A stretch of DNA of 64,000 nt, from NCBI RefSeq assembly GCF_019599275.1, contig NZ_JAHZTD010000001.1:930001-994000 (forward strand). Reading direction: 5' to 3'. Of the stretch, positions 1 to 9,793 are shown piece by piece (position 1 is the stretch's first letter; every line of letters begins with the position of its first letter). Both the position numbers and the translations under genes were made by a program. Source of the DNA: Hymenobacter sp. HSC-4F20 (lineage in GTDB: Bacteria; Bacteroidota; Bacteroidia; Cytophagales; Hymenobacteraceae). The notes beneath the pieces are model-generated. The model was not told where the DNA came from and did not search any database. It worked only from the letters and a program-made list of their open reading frames with translations.

Positions 1-3000
1 CTATTTTCCAAAATAGAGCCCTTCAATCGGACTGTGTGGAATTGAAATGTTTGTATCTATCCACACGGTGATGTGCCCGTAAACCTTCAATCGGACTGTG
101 TGGAATTGAAATTGGGATAAAGATCATATCTATGGCGTAATCCGGCAAGCCTTCAATCGGACTGTGTGGAATTGAAATACGTTCACGTCGCGCAGGTAGA
201 GTTGAGAGCGGCCCGCCTTCAATCGGACTGTGTGGAATTGAAATACGGTGGCCTTGTTCCTGTCCAGCTCCACGGCCGCGCCTTCAATCGGACTGTGTGG
301 AATTGAAATGGTTGAGCTGCTCAATATCACTGCGATACTTCACCTCCCTTCAATCGGACTGTGTGGAATTGAAATCCGGCTTCGAGGGGACGGTGCTGCA
401 CGAGGGCAAAGCCTTCAATCGGACTGTGTGGAATTGAAATCACTGCTGAACGGGCAAGGCAGCCTGCATACCACGGTCCTTCAATCGGACTGTGTGGAAT
501 TGAAATTCTATGAGCAGGCTGAGTTGTCCCCGAAGCAGCACTCCTTCAATCGGACTGTGTGGAATTGAAATGTCGGGCCGCTGGAGCAGCGCGCGGAACG
601 GGTATTCCCTTCAATCGGACTGTGTGGAATTGAAATAGCCCTACGAAATTGAGTTGGTACCCAGCGTCACCGACCTTCAATCGGACTGTGTGGAATTGAA
701 ATTGAAGGAGGAGTTGATTGCCCGTGGCTACCAAGCATCCTTCAATCGGACTGTGTGGAATTGAAATGGTATCCTTAGCGGCCGGGGGCGACTTGTCCGT
801 GCCCTTCAATCGGACTGTGTGGAATTGAAATTCGTCCGTGTTCCTGTATGAGCCGGTAACTATTTCCCTTCAATCGGACTGTGTGGAATTGAAATAGCTT
901 AGCGAAAGCGATTTCCGCGTCACCCATGAGGGCCTTCAATCGGACTGTGTGGAATTGAAATGGTAGCCGTGGATAATACCATGCTTGCAGCCGAAGCCCT
1001 TCAATCGGACTGTGTGGAATTGAAATTCCGCTAGCCGCTTCGGAACGACCACCGCGATTAGACCTTCAATCGGACTGTGTGGAATTGAAATGAAATAAGC
1101 ACCAGCAGCAACAGCGCCAGCAATAACCCTTCAATCGGACTGTGTGGAATTGAAATAAACATACGAAAAATTCCGAATGCAGTTGCACCAGGCCTTCAAT
1201 CGGACTGTGTGGAATTGAAATCCCTTCCGCCGTTTGAGTGAGGTAGGTGACAAGGGCCTTCAATCGGACTGTGTGGAATTGAAATAGGTGCTCCGGTTTC
1301 TCAAAAAACACCCGTGCCGACCTTCAATCGGACTGTGTGGAATTGAAATCGTTCTGCCCTGTGCCGCTGGTAATGGGCTTATTCTCCTTCAATCGGACTG
1401 TGTGGAATTGAAATAGCACCTGCTTTTCCCGGCGCACGAACGAGGTGATGCCTTCAATCGGACTGTGTGGAATTGAAATAGCGGGCCGGCGACTACCACA
1501 CCGACCTGAAGGTGACCTTCAATCGGACTGTGTGGAATTGAAATAATCAGGAAGATTTTCTGATTGGGATCGGCCATCAGCCTTCAATCGGACTGTGTGG
1601 AATTGAAATCAGCTTCACTTCCGAAACAATAGAAGCAAATTCCTCCTTCAATCGGACTGTGTGGAATTGAAATTTGGCCACCAACTCGTTTACGACCAAC
1701 GTAAACACGTCCTTCAATCGGACTGTGTGGAATTGAAATGCGCTCGAAGCGCTGGATAATGATGCTGCCGAACGCCTTCAATCGGACTGTGTGGAATTGA
1801 AATAGGGCTACTTTGCGGTTGGCAATGGCCGAGGCCGCCCTTCAATCGGACTGTGTGGAATTGAAATAATCAGCTCTACTATTGTCACATCCTGAATCCA
1901 GCACCTTCAATCGGACTGTGTGGAATTGAAATGTAGCTCCAGATATGGTCACGTACTTCTGCTGCTGCCTTCAATCGGACTGTGTGGAATTGAAATGCGG
2001 GTAGCTACCGCCTAAGCGTGCGCGACGCCAACCCTTCAATCGGACTGTGTGGAATTGAAATTCGTAGTCACCCAGCGGCGAGGCTCGGCGTTCTTGCCCT
2101 TCAATCGGACTGTGTGGAATTGAAATGATTCTGCCTGACTACGGCATCAAGCACCGGGGCCGGCCTTCAATCGGACTGTGTGGAATTGAAATAAAAATCA
2201 AATATTTAGTATGGTTAATCTCTACGACCTTCAATCGGACTGTGTGGAATTGAAATATTTTAAAGCCTCTGAGTTTTACTCGAAAAAGGCACCTTCAATC
2301 GGACTGTGTGGAATTGAAATAGGGCTTTCCAGTCGCAGTGCCACGTCTTCACCTCAGCCTTCAATCGGACTGTGTGGAATTGAAATCGAACTCGGCCACA
2401 AAGAACTTGTCGAAGAAACGGCCTTCAATCGGACTGTGTGGAATTGAAATAAATTCCGCAACATTCCGATCATTCCCCGCCCCGACCTTCAATCGGACTG
2501 TGTGGAATTGAAATGACCTACTGGCCGGGGCTTTTTTTATAGTACTAGGCCTTCAATCGGACTGTGTGGAATTGAAATAGTTGACCCGCGCACGCTGGCG
2601 GCTCAAGCCGCTATCCTTCAATCGGACTGTGTGGAATTGAAATCGGCCTGCTGCTGCCCGCCTACCAAGCTATTCTCCCTTCAATCGGACTGTGTGGAAT
2701 TGAAATCAGGCCGAAGGGGGTGTAAATCGTTTCGTCGCTTTCCTTCAATCGGACTGTGTGGAATTGAAATTGGTATTGGCGGCCGGTAGCCGCCTGCCCC
2801 TAGCTGCCTTCAATCGGACTGTGTGGAATTGAAATAGCATGCCGTGCTGAGCACGCTGCAGGATAGCCCGACCTTCAATCGGACTGTGTGGAATTGAAAT
2901 AGCGCTGCACGGTGGCCGGGGCGGGCTTGTAGAAATCCTTCAATCGGACTGTGTGGAATTGAAATTTCACGAGCATTTTTCTTTTTTAGCTTGCGTAATT

Positions 3001-4659
3001 GTCCTTCAATCGGACTGTGTGGAATTGAAATGGCTGGAGCACTCCAGCAGGTACTCCAGGGTGTCCACCTTCAATCGGACTGTGTGGAATTGAAATAGGG
3101 CGGTCAGCAACAGAGCTTGCGCGACCGAAAACCTTCAATCGGACTGTGTGGAATTGAAATAGGCTCAAGGCGTACAGTGGGTCGGGCTGCCGCTGGCCTT
3201 CAATCGGACTGTGTGGAATTGAAATACCGCCGAAGAGCATGACTTTAATATCCTGGACCTCCTTCAATCGGACTGTGTGGAATTGAAATTTGATGGGCGA
3301 TTTACGGCTTTTAGCCATGTAACAAACCTTCAATCGGACTGTGTGGAATTGAAATGTATTATAACCGAGGCCGCAGCCGATGGAGAAGGCCCCTTCAATC
3401 GGACTGTGTGGAATTGAAATGGTTTGCGCACGCACATCAAATGGCGGATTATCGCCCCTTCAATCGGACTGTGTGGAATTGAAATGATGCCGTGGCTACC
3501 GTGATTGGGGCACGCTTCGCCCCTTCAATCGGACTGTGTGGAATTGAAATCTGGAACGATCTGGAAAGCAAGCTCGGAGAGTTCAGCCTTCAATCGGACT
3601 GTGTGGAATTGAAATTCGGCGTACCGGGCCATGGTGGCTGCGGGCATGGGGCCTTCAATCGGACTGTGTGGAATTGAAATGATTGAGGTGGCAAGCGATC
3701 CAGCCTTGTACAGGAACCTTCAATCGGACTGTGTGGAATTGAAATACATTCTGAGCTGGGAGAAAACGTACGAGCTGGAAACCTTCAATCGGACTGTGTG
3801 GAATTGAAATTTTTTTTCGGCTTCCTCGGCTACATCGGACGCTTTCCCTTCAATCGGACTGTGTGGAATTGAAATTACCCAGCCAGCTCATGCACGGCCA
3901 GGCCAAAACCTCCTTCAATCGGACTGTGTGGAATTGAAATTACCTGGACTCGATCAAGGACGTGTACGAGCTCTACCCTTCAATCGGACTGTGTGGAATT
4001 GAAATGTTACCAGCCTGACCACCGCCGAGGGCGCCGTGCGGCCTTCAATCGGACTGTGTGGAATTGAAATTCGGTCTCCGGCTAGCTCCTTGTTTTTCTG
4101 CTGCTGGCCTTCAATCGGACTGTGTGGAATTGAAATCGCTAATCTTGGCATCATTGAACAGACGCGTCAGCCCCCTTCAATCGGACTGTGTGGAATTGAA
4201 ATACACCACCGAATCTACCTGGTGAGGCTTGAGGGAAGCCTTCAATCGGACTGTGTGGAATTGAAATGGTACGGGAGCGGGGCCGACCCTTACGGGAGCA
4301 TTACCTTCAATCGGACTGTGTGGAATTGAAATAGGTAGTCGAGGGCACGCTTAGCCTCAATCGTGGCCCTTCAATCGGACTGTGTGGAATTGAAATAGCT
4401 TCCGGAGTGGGCGCGAGCAGCAGGGCACTCCGGACCTTCAATCGGACTGTGTGGAATTGAAATAGCTGAGCGGGACCCTCTTAATTTTGATTTCCACGAC
4501 CTTCAATCGGACTGTGTGGAATTGAAATTTCAGGAGATAACCGAATCGGCTATCCGGACGGCCGCCTTCAATCGGACTGTGTGGAATTGAAATTCTACTC
4601 ATCCTCCCGGCTGTTCTGCCCGCCTTGCTACCTTCAATCGGACTGTGTGGAATTGAAAT

Positions 4660-4696
4660 TCGGTAACGGGGCGAGCAAGGACCCGCAGTATTTTGG
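4660..4696 (+). repeat. Duplicated CRISPR spacer, copy 1 (37 nt)
   Basis: This spacer starts TCGGTAACGGGGCGAGC and ends GTATTTTGG. Its first 36 nt are identical to the spacer at 5178-5213, eight repeat units away. Flanking spacers differ, so this is not a block duplication of the array. Confidence 0.95.
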
Positions 4697-5177
4697 CCTT
4701 CAATCGGACTGTGTGGAATTGAAATTTTACCTCCGTGCATATCTACGAGGTAGCCGACTATGCCTTCAATCGGACTGTGTGGAATTGAAATTGAGCAGCT
4801 GCGTACAGCATAATGTCTCGCGCTAGCCTTCAATCGGACTGTGTGGAATTGAAATGTCTCTGTTTTCAGGTTTAAGTAGTCGCTCAGCTTTCCTTCAATC
4901 GGACTGTGTGGAATTGAAATTATCTCCAGCGGTTTGCAGACAGGATACTCCGCTACCTTCAATCGGACTGTGTGGAATTGAAATGTCCATGTTTACTACT
5001 CTCGCTCTCGGCGAAACATCCCTTCAATCGGACTGTGTGGAATTGAAATGAAACGATGGGGTTAGAGACTACCTTCCCGGCAACCTTCAATCGGACTGTG
5101 TGGAATTGAAATGTTACCGAGGGGGTCTATATCCCTGCTCTTACCCTGCCTTCAATCGGACTGTGTGGAATTGAAAT

Positions 5178-5213
5178 TCGGTAACGGGGCGAGCAAGGAC
5201 CCGCAGTATTTTG
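5178..5213 (+). repeat. Duplicated CRISPR spacer, copy 2 (36 nt)
   Basis: Identical to the first 36 nt of the spacer at 4660-4696. The 5' boundary is the same and the 3' boundary is one nucleotide shorter, as expected for two captures of the same protospacer with imprecise trimming at one end. Confidence 0.95.
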
Positions 5214-6059
5214 CCTTCAATCGGACTGTGTGGAATTGAAATCTGATGTGTACCTGGAGGTATCGGGCGAAGATTCGGACCTTCAATCGGACTGTGTGGA
5301 ATTGAAATAGCTCCTCGCGTGGACAAGCGCAAGGAGCGCCAAAAGCCTTCAATCGGACTGTGTGGAATTGAAATTGGGGGGTAGTTGGTCAGCCGCAAAC
5401 CTCTTGCTTTCCTTCAATCGGACTGTGTGGAATTGAAATTGGGAGTAGGTACTTCCCCCGGCCTGAGTGATAGTCCTTCAATCGGACTGTGTGGAATTGA
5501 AATGCACAAGACCAGCATGGGAATGTTCCCGCTGATGGTCCTTCAATCGGACTGTGTGGAATTGAAATTTCTTGGTCAACTCTCCAGAGAGGAACTTCCG
5601 CAGGCCTTCAATCGGACTGTGTGGAATTGAAATATCAGGGGCTTGCCGTTGGCCTGGAGCAGCAGCGCCCCTTCAATCGGACTGTGTGGAATTGAAATAG
5701 GTAGAATCCTTCATGATTTCTTCCCAGAGGTTGACCTTCAATCGGACTGTGTGGAATTGAAATACCTCACAGACCCTACGGCATAGCAAGGCGGGCAGAC
5801 CTTCAATCGGACTGTGTGGAATTGAAATTAAGCCGCTTGGTCAACATTCGGGTACGGGAGGGAGCCTTCAATCGGACTGTGTGGAATTGAAATGGTATTC
5901 TGCCATAATCCTTCAGTGATAGGTAAAAGCCTTCAATCGGACTGTGTGGAATTGAAATGGCGGTAAATCAGTTCGTAGAAGAAAAAATCGCACGCCTTCA
6001 ATCGGACTGTGTGGAATTGAAATATGGAAGATGTGGAGTTTGTTGACGCCACCTATCAG

Positions 6060-6070
6060 CCTTCATGCGG
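6060..6070 (+). repeat. Degenerate terminal CRISPR repeat
   Basis: After the last intact repeat there is a 36-nt spacer-length segment (6024-6059) and then CCTTCATGCGG, which matches 9 of the first 11 bases of the repeat before similarity is lost. Decay of the last repeat is typical of the leader-distal end, so this sets the array polarity: leader left, trailer right. Confidence 0.75.
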
Positions 6071-6176
6071 TGAACAGGCAAGAGCCACTCTTACCTACCG
6101 CCTACCACACGTAGCTAGGGAAGGAGAACAGTGTGGTTGCCGAGTAGGAAAGAATAGGTGGCTAGACAACAGAATT

Positions 6177-6536
6177 TTAATAATTACCGACCGACAGCAT
6201 GACCAGGGTGCAGGCTTCCTCGGTGCGGATGCCGCGCTGCTGAGCCAGTTCCTCCAGTTCCGGGTTTTCGGTGCCGGGGTTGAAGATGATGCGCTTGGGG
6301 TTCAGGTCGAGGATGTAGTCGTACCAGCCGGGCTGGTTCTGGGGACCAACGTACAGTGTTACCGTGTCAATGCCCTCGGCCGTGGGCCGGTCGGTGCGAA
6401 TATCGAGGCCGGCCACCTGGCCGTTGCGGATACCCACGGGCACTACCTCGTGGCCGTGACTTTTAAGCTGATGCACCGCGCGGTAGGCGTAGCGGGAGGG
6501 GTTATCAGTAGCCCCCAACACAAGGGTCTTTTTCAT
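6177..6536 (-). CDS. CoA-binding domain protein
   Basis: A 119-residue protein of the small CoA-binding (CoA_binding_2, YccU-like) family. It starts with a Rossmann-type beta strand and loop, LVLGATDNPSRYAY at residues 5-18. NPGTENPELEELA and a late EEACTLVML segment are conserved in the family, where they line the nucleotide pocket. Length is normal for a stand-alone member. It is probably cytosolic and may bind CoA or acyl-CoA; no enzymatic activity is established for the family. It is the first gene after the CRISPR array, is transcribed toward it, and lies about 150 bp downstream of the FAD oxidoreductase gene on the same strand. Confidence 0.88.
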   Translation of the reverse strand: MKKTLVLGATDNPSRYAYRAVHQLKSHGHEVVPVGIRNGQVAGLDIRTDRPTAEGIDTVTLYVGPQNQPGWYDYILDLNPKRIIFNPGTENPELEELAQQRGIRTEEACTLVMLSVGNY

Positions 6537-6689
6537 ACGAGGGAAAGAAAAGGTGTCATGCGGGAGCAGGAGCGAAGAACCCCATCCTCTACCGCTTTGC
6601 TTGGGTAGTTGGGGGAGTGGAAGCTACCCCCGGGAAAGGTCCTATACTCGCGCTCCGGATGACAGAGGGTTAATTTCTCCTTATAACGA

Positions 6690-8270
6690 TTATTTCGTGC
6701 CGATGGCTGCAAACGCCGCTTCCGCGCACCGTTCTCCATCCATGGCCGCCGACACGATGCCGCCGGCGTAGCCTGCCCCTTCGCCGCACGGAAACAAGCC
6801 CTGCACCTCCGGGTGCTGCAGCGTGGCCCGGTCGCGGGGGATGCGCACGGGTGAGGAGGTGCGGCTTTCTACTCCCACAATCTGGGCCAGGTTGGTGGCG
6901 TAGCCCGGAATCTTGCGGCCGAAGTTCTGGAAGCCCTGGCGCAGACGTTCGGCCAGGGCTGGCCCCAGCACTTGGTCCATCGGCACCGACACCAAGCCGG
7001 GCTGGTAGCTGGTTTCCAGCAGCTGCGGCGACACTTTGCTTTTCAGGAAGTCGCCGAGGCGCTGGGCGGGGGCCAGCTGGGTATTACCGGCCAGGCGGCA
7101 GGCCCGCTGCTCAATTTCCTGCTGAAACCGCAGGCCCGCCAGGGCACCGTGCTGGCGCACGTCCATGTCTTCCAGCTCCACGGCTGCCACAATGCCCGAG
7201 TTGGCAAAGCGCGAGTCGCGCCGGCTGGGGCTCATGCCGTTCACTACTACCTCGCCGGGCGAGGTAGCCGCCGGCACGATAAAGCCGCCGGGGCACATGC
7301 AGAACGAGAAAACGCCGCGCTGCTGGTTTTTCCACTGCGTCTGGTGCACCAGCGAGTACGAAGCCGCCGGTAGCACGCCCCGGTCCTGGCGGCGGTACTG
7401 GGCCTGGTCGATGAGGGCTTGCGGGTGCTCTACGCGTACGCCCAAGGCAAAGGGCTTGGCCTCGATGAGCACGCCGCGGCGGTGCAGCAACTCGTAGATG
7501 TCGCGGGCGGAGTGACCGGTAGCCAGAATCACGGCGTCGGCTTCCAGGGCTTCACCGGTGGCGGTTACTACCCCGCGCAGGCGGTTATCTTCGAGGATGA
7601 GGTCATCTACGCGGGTATCGAAGCGCACTTCGCCGCCGGCCTGGCGCACACTCTCGCGCAGGGCCGCCACCACGTAGGGCAGCTTGTTGGTTCCGATGTG
7701 GGGGTGAGCATCCACCAGAATATCGGGGGTAGCACCGTGCTGCACCAGCAGGCGCAGGACGCGCTGAATGTCGCCGCGCTTGGTAGAGCGGGTGTAGAGC
7801 TTGCCGTCGGAGTAGGTGCCGGCTCCGCCTTCGCCAAAGCAGTAGTTGGAATCGGGGTTTACTACGTGCTCCTTGTTGAGGGCCGCCAGGTCGCGGCGGC
7901 GAGTGCGCACGTCTTTGCCGCGTTCTACCACAATGGGTTTTATTCCCAGCTCAATGGCCCGCAACGCCGCAAACAGCCCGGCCGGGCCCGCCCCCACGAT
8001 GAGCACCGAGCGGCGGGCCCGGCTGACATCGGGGTAGTGGAACCAGGGGCCAAACAGGTCGGTGGGGGGCGGCGTCTGGTAAATGTCGGCCCGCAGGCGC
8101 ACCAGGGGCTGGCGGCCGCGCGCGTCGATGGAGCGCTTGCGCAGGTGCACAAAATCGGCCTGACCGGGCACGAGGCCCGCGGCATCGAGCAGGGCGCGGT
8201 AGCGGGCCAGCTCGTCGTAGGCTACCTCCGGCGGGAGCAGTAGCTCAATTTCTTGTTTCTGAGAAGACAT
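6690..8270 (-). CDS. FAD-dependent oxidoreductase (COG2509-like)
   Basis: A 526-residue protein with an N-terminal alpha/beta segment of about 85 residues, then a dinucleotide-binding fingerprint VGAGPAGLFAALRA (93-98 is the GxGxxG core) ending in an acidic residue at VVER. Further along are VILATGHSARDIY, the usual second FAD motif, and the C-terminal GLFPCGEGAGYAGGI, where FAD flavoproteins of this class contact the cofactor. Length and domain order fit the uncharacterised FAD-dependent dehydrogenases found widely in bacteria. The substrate is unknown. The ATG at 8270 is the only good start. No partner gene is evident. Confidence 0.9.
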   Translation of the reverse strand: MSSQKQEIELLLPPEVAYDELARYRALLDAAGLVPGQADFVHLRKRSIDARGRQPLVRLRADIYQTPPPTDLFGPWFHYPDVSRARRSVLIVGAGPAGLFAALRAIELGIKPIVVERGKDVRTRRRDLAALNKEHVVNPDSNYCFGEGGAGTYSDGKLYTRSTKRGDIQRVLRLLVQHGATPDILVDAHPHIGTNKLPYVVAALRESVRQAGGEVRFDTRVDDLILEDNRLRGVVTATGEALEADAVILATGHSARDIYELLHRRGVLIEAKPFALGVRVEHPQALIDQAQYRRQDRGVLPAASYSLVHQTQWKNQQRGVFSFCMCPGGFIVPAATSPGEVVVNGMSPSRRDSRFANSGIVAAVELEDMDVRQHGALAGLRFQQEIEQRACRLAGNTQLAPAQRLGDFLKSKVSPQLLETSYQPGLVSVPMDQVLGPALAERLRQGFQNFGRKIPGYATNLAQIVGVESRTSSPVRIPRDRATLQHPEVQGLFPCGEGAGYAGGIVSAAMDGERCAEAAFAAIGTK

Positions 8271-8420
8271 GAGAGAGGTGAAAGGGAGTTAGCCTTTGAA
8301 CCGGTAACCAGGTTTCGGGGCCGCAAAGATACGCAGCCAAAAACAGCGTCTGGCTTCATGAAGCCCGGAAAAGAACTTCTGAAACCAGACGCCGCAAATC
8401 AGTGCACAGCAACGCAGGGC

Positions 8421-8738
8421 TTATTCGCCGCCAGATGGGGGCGGGTAGTTCTGCAAACGAGGCCAGAACTTTTCCATCGACTCGTTGAACAGGGTAAGGG
8501 CCTGCGTGCGCACCTCGCCCGACGGATGGCGGAGCAACTGCCCCAGCAAGTGACGGTACATTTCCGTCGTGACTTCCAAACCCTTGGCGCTTACCAGGCC
8601 GTGGTGGAGTAGGTCGCAGTTAGCGGCCACAGAATTTGCCATAGAGTCAGTTAATTCTTCGCGGGCGAGGTCCGCTTCCCGAAACGACTGTTCCAGGCGG
8701 GCATTCATTTCAGGAGTATAGTGCGGGTCGGTTGCCAT
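8421..8738 (-). CDS. Hypothetical small helical protein
   Basis: A 105-residue protein with no motif I recognise. It is rich in Glu, Leu and Ala, has no signal peptide or membrane segment, and is predicted by eye to be mainly helical, for example EMNARLEQSFREADLAREEL and EMYRHLLGQLLRH. It ends in a short Pro/Gly tail. It sits alone, 150 bp upstream of the FAD oxidoreductase gene on the same strand. Codon use resembles its neighbours, which supports a real gene. Confidence 0.65.
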   Translation of the reverse strand: MATDPHYTPEMNARLEQSFREADLAREELTDSMANSVAANCDLLHHGLVSAKGLEVTTEMYRHLLGQLLRHPSGEVRTQALTLFNESMEKFWPRLQNYPPPSGGE

Positions 8739-8876
8739 ATCTATACGACGGAGGGACTGGCTAGTGTAACCTTGAAACAGGCGGATAAGGTTCGGGCGAG
8801 TCTATAAAAAGCCTTGCCGGGGCAAATAACCCGTACGCACTGAGGTGGTTGCTACTGCAAAAAAATAGGGTGGCCG

Positions 8877-9284
8877 CTATGTCGTGGCAGTATCAGGCCC
8901 CAAGATACGCACCGGCCGCTTGTGCTCATCAATTGCCACGAAGGTAAATAGCCCGGATACTGCCCGGTGGCGGTCCTCGGAGTACATCTGCTCCACGAAC
9001 AGCTCCACGCGCACTTTCAGGCTGGTGTTGCCTACGTGCTCCACGCGGCCAATCAACTCTACCAGCGTGCCGCCGGGGATGGGGTGGGTGAAATCGACCT
9101 TATCGGAGGATACCGTGACCATTTTCAGGCGACTGAACCGGGTGGCAGTAATAAAGGCTACCTCGTCCATCATATGCAGGGTAGTGCCCCCGAACAGGGT
9201 GTCGTAGTGGTTGGTGGTGTTGGGGAAAACGGCTTTGAAAATGCGCGTTTCAGCGCGGCTAATTTTTTCTTCCAGCGTCAGCAT
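8877..9284 (-). CDS. Acyl-CoA thioesterase (hot-dog fold, YciA-like)
   Basis: A 135-residue single hot-dog domain. The motif N25-H-Y-D28-T-L-F-G-G33 followed by MMDE (38-41) matches the active-site strand and hot-dog helix of the YciA/BACH acyl-CoA hydrolases, with Asp28 as the probable catalytic residue. These enzymes hydrolyse acyl-CoA to free acid and CoA in the cytosol, usually as hexamers. Length is normal and complete. The odd point is its position: it is the first gene downstream, on the same strand, of a cobalamin riboswitch at 9488-9662, with about 200 bp between. Whether the riboswitch controls it is inference. Confidence 0.9.
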   Translation of the reverse strand: MLTLEEKISRAETRIFKAVFPNTTNHYDTLFGGTTLHMMDEVAFITATRFSRLKMVTVSSDKVDFTHPIPGGTLVELIGRVEHVGNTSLKVRVELFVEQMYSEDRHRAVSGLFTFVAIDEHKRPVRILGPDTATT

Positions 9285-9487
9285 AGGGTAGGAAAAGTGA
9301 GAAAATGAGGTTTCTGCCTCTGCTGCCGCTCACGGCTCCTGTTTTGCGTAGCTACCTTCCCGGAGCCCCACTACGCACGCACTCCCGCTGCCCGGCCGGC
9401 ATCTGAAACCCGGCCGGTGAAGCCGAAGCCCACCCGTAGCAGCACCCGACAAGGCCCTCTGGTCGCGAAGGAGCCTTCTCAACAAAA

Positions 9488-9662
9488 GCGGCGGGCAGGT
9501 CTCCTGACTTGTATCATGCGTCCCGCCCTTCTCACCCTGCCGGGTAATGGGCTACGCGGGGAAGCACTTGCCCTTGAGGGCTGATACTTACAGTAGCGCG
9601 TCTGTCCGGGAATTGCACCCGGTTCCCTTTTCATGCCGGCCCGGGGCCGGCAACCTGCCGCT
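9488..9662 (-). promoter_or_regulatory. Cobalamin (B12) riboswitch
   Basis: Read on the minus strand this shows the standard order: a GGGAAccGGGTGcAATTCC segment, then GACAGACGCGCTACTGTAA, and near the 3' end the B12 box AGTCAGGAGACCTGCC (plus-strand complement about 9493-9510). Flanking GGCAGG/CCTGCC strings can form the closing stem. In the known class, adenosylcobalamin or related cobalamins bind and repress the downstream gene. The gene downstream is the thioesterase at 8877-9284; no B12 transport or synthesis gene is seen. A CCGGC/GCCGG hairpin near 9399-9422 could belong to the expression platform. Confidence 0.93.
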
Positions 9663-9793
9663 CGGCTGACTGAACAACAGTCAAAGAACAAGGGGCCAAA
9701 GGTAGCAGAAGCTGCCGAAGCGGCGTATACAGCCGGTTGCTTCCCTGAGTTGTTCTATTTTCGGGCCTTTTCCTTTCCTGCTACCCCGTGCTT

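Larger units (their letters stand above)
1..6023 (+). CRISPR. Large CRISPR array, 93 repeats (left end outside window)
   Basis: I counted 93 copies of a 29-nt direct repeat, the first at 20-48 and the last at 5995-6023, with no sequence variation noticed. The repeat begins CCTTCAATCGG and ends GGAATTGAAAT. Repeat starts are 63 to 67 nt apart, so the 92 internal spacers are 34 to 38 nt, mostly 36. TTCAAT near the 5' end pairs with ATTGAA near the 3' end. The terminal ATTGAAAT resembles the 8-nt crRNA 5' handle of type I-B and type III systems, which suggests transcription on the plus strand; the subtype is inferred from the repeat alone. Bases 1-19 are a partial spacer or the leader end. No cas gene lies in the window, so the locus must continue to the left or be served in trans. 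All reading frames in this span are repeat artefacts. Confidence 0.98.

Noticed and set aside
130..5630. Many open frames inside the CRISPR array (up to 174 codons)
   Set aside because: All repeat the same peptide from the CRISPR repeat with variable inserts; they are artefacts of a 29-nt repeat and spacers.
6024..6608. 194-codon plus-strand frame leaving the CRISPR array
   Set aside because: It runs antisense through the CoA-binding gene, starts in the last spacer and has no domain.
7419..8243. 274-codon plus-strand frame
   Set aside because: Antisense shadow of the FAD oxidoreductase gene, which has clear motifs.
9479..9691. 70-codon minus-strand frame
   Set aside because: It coincides with the cobalamin riboswitch; RNA conservation explains the sequence.
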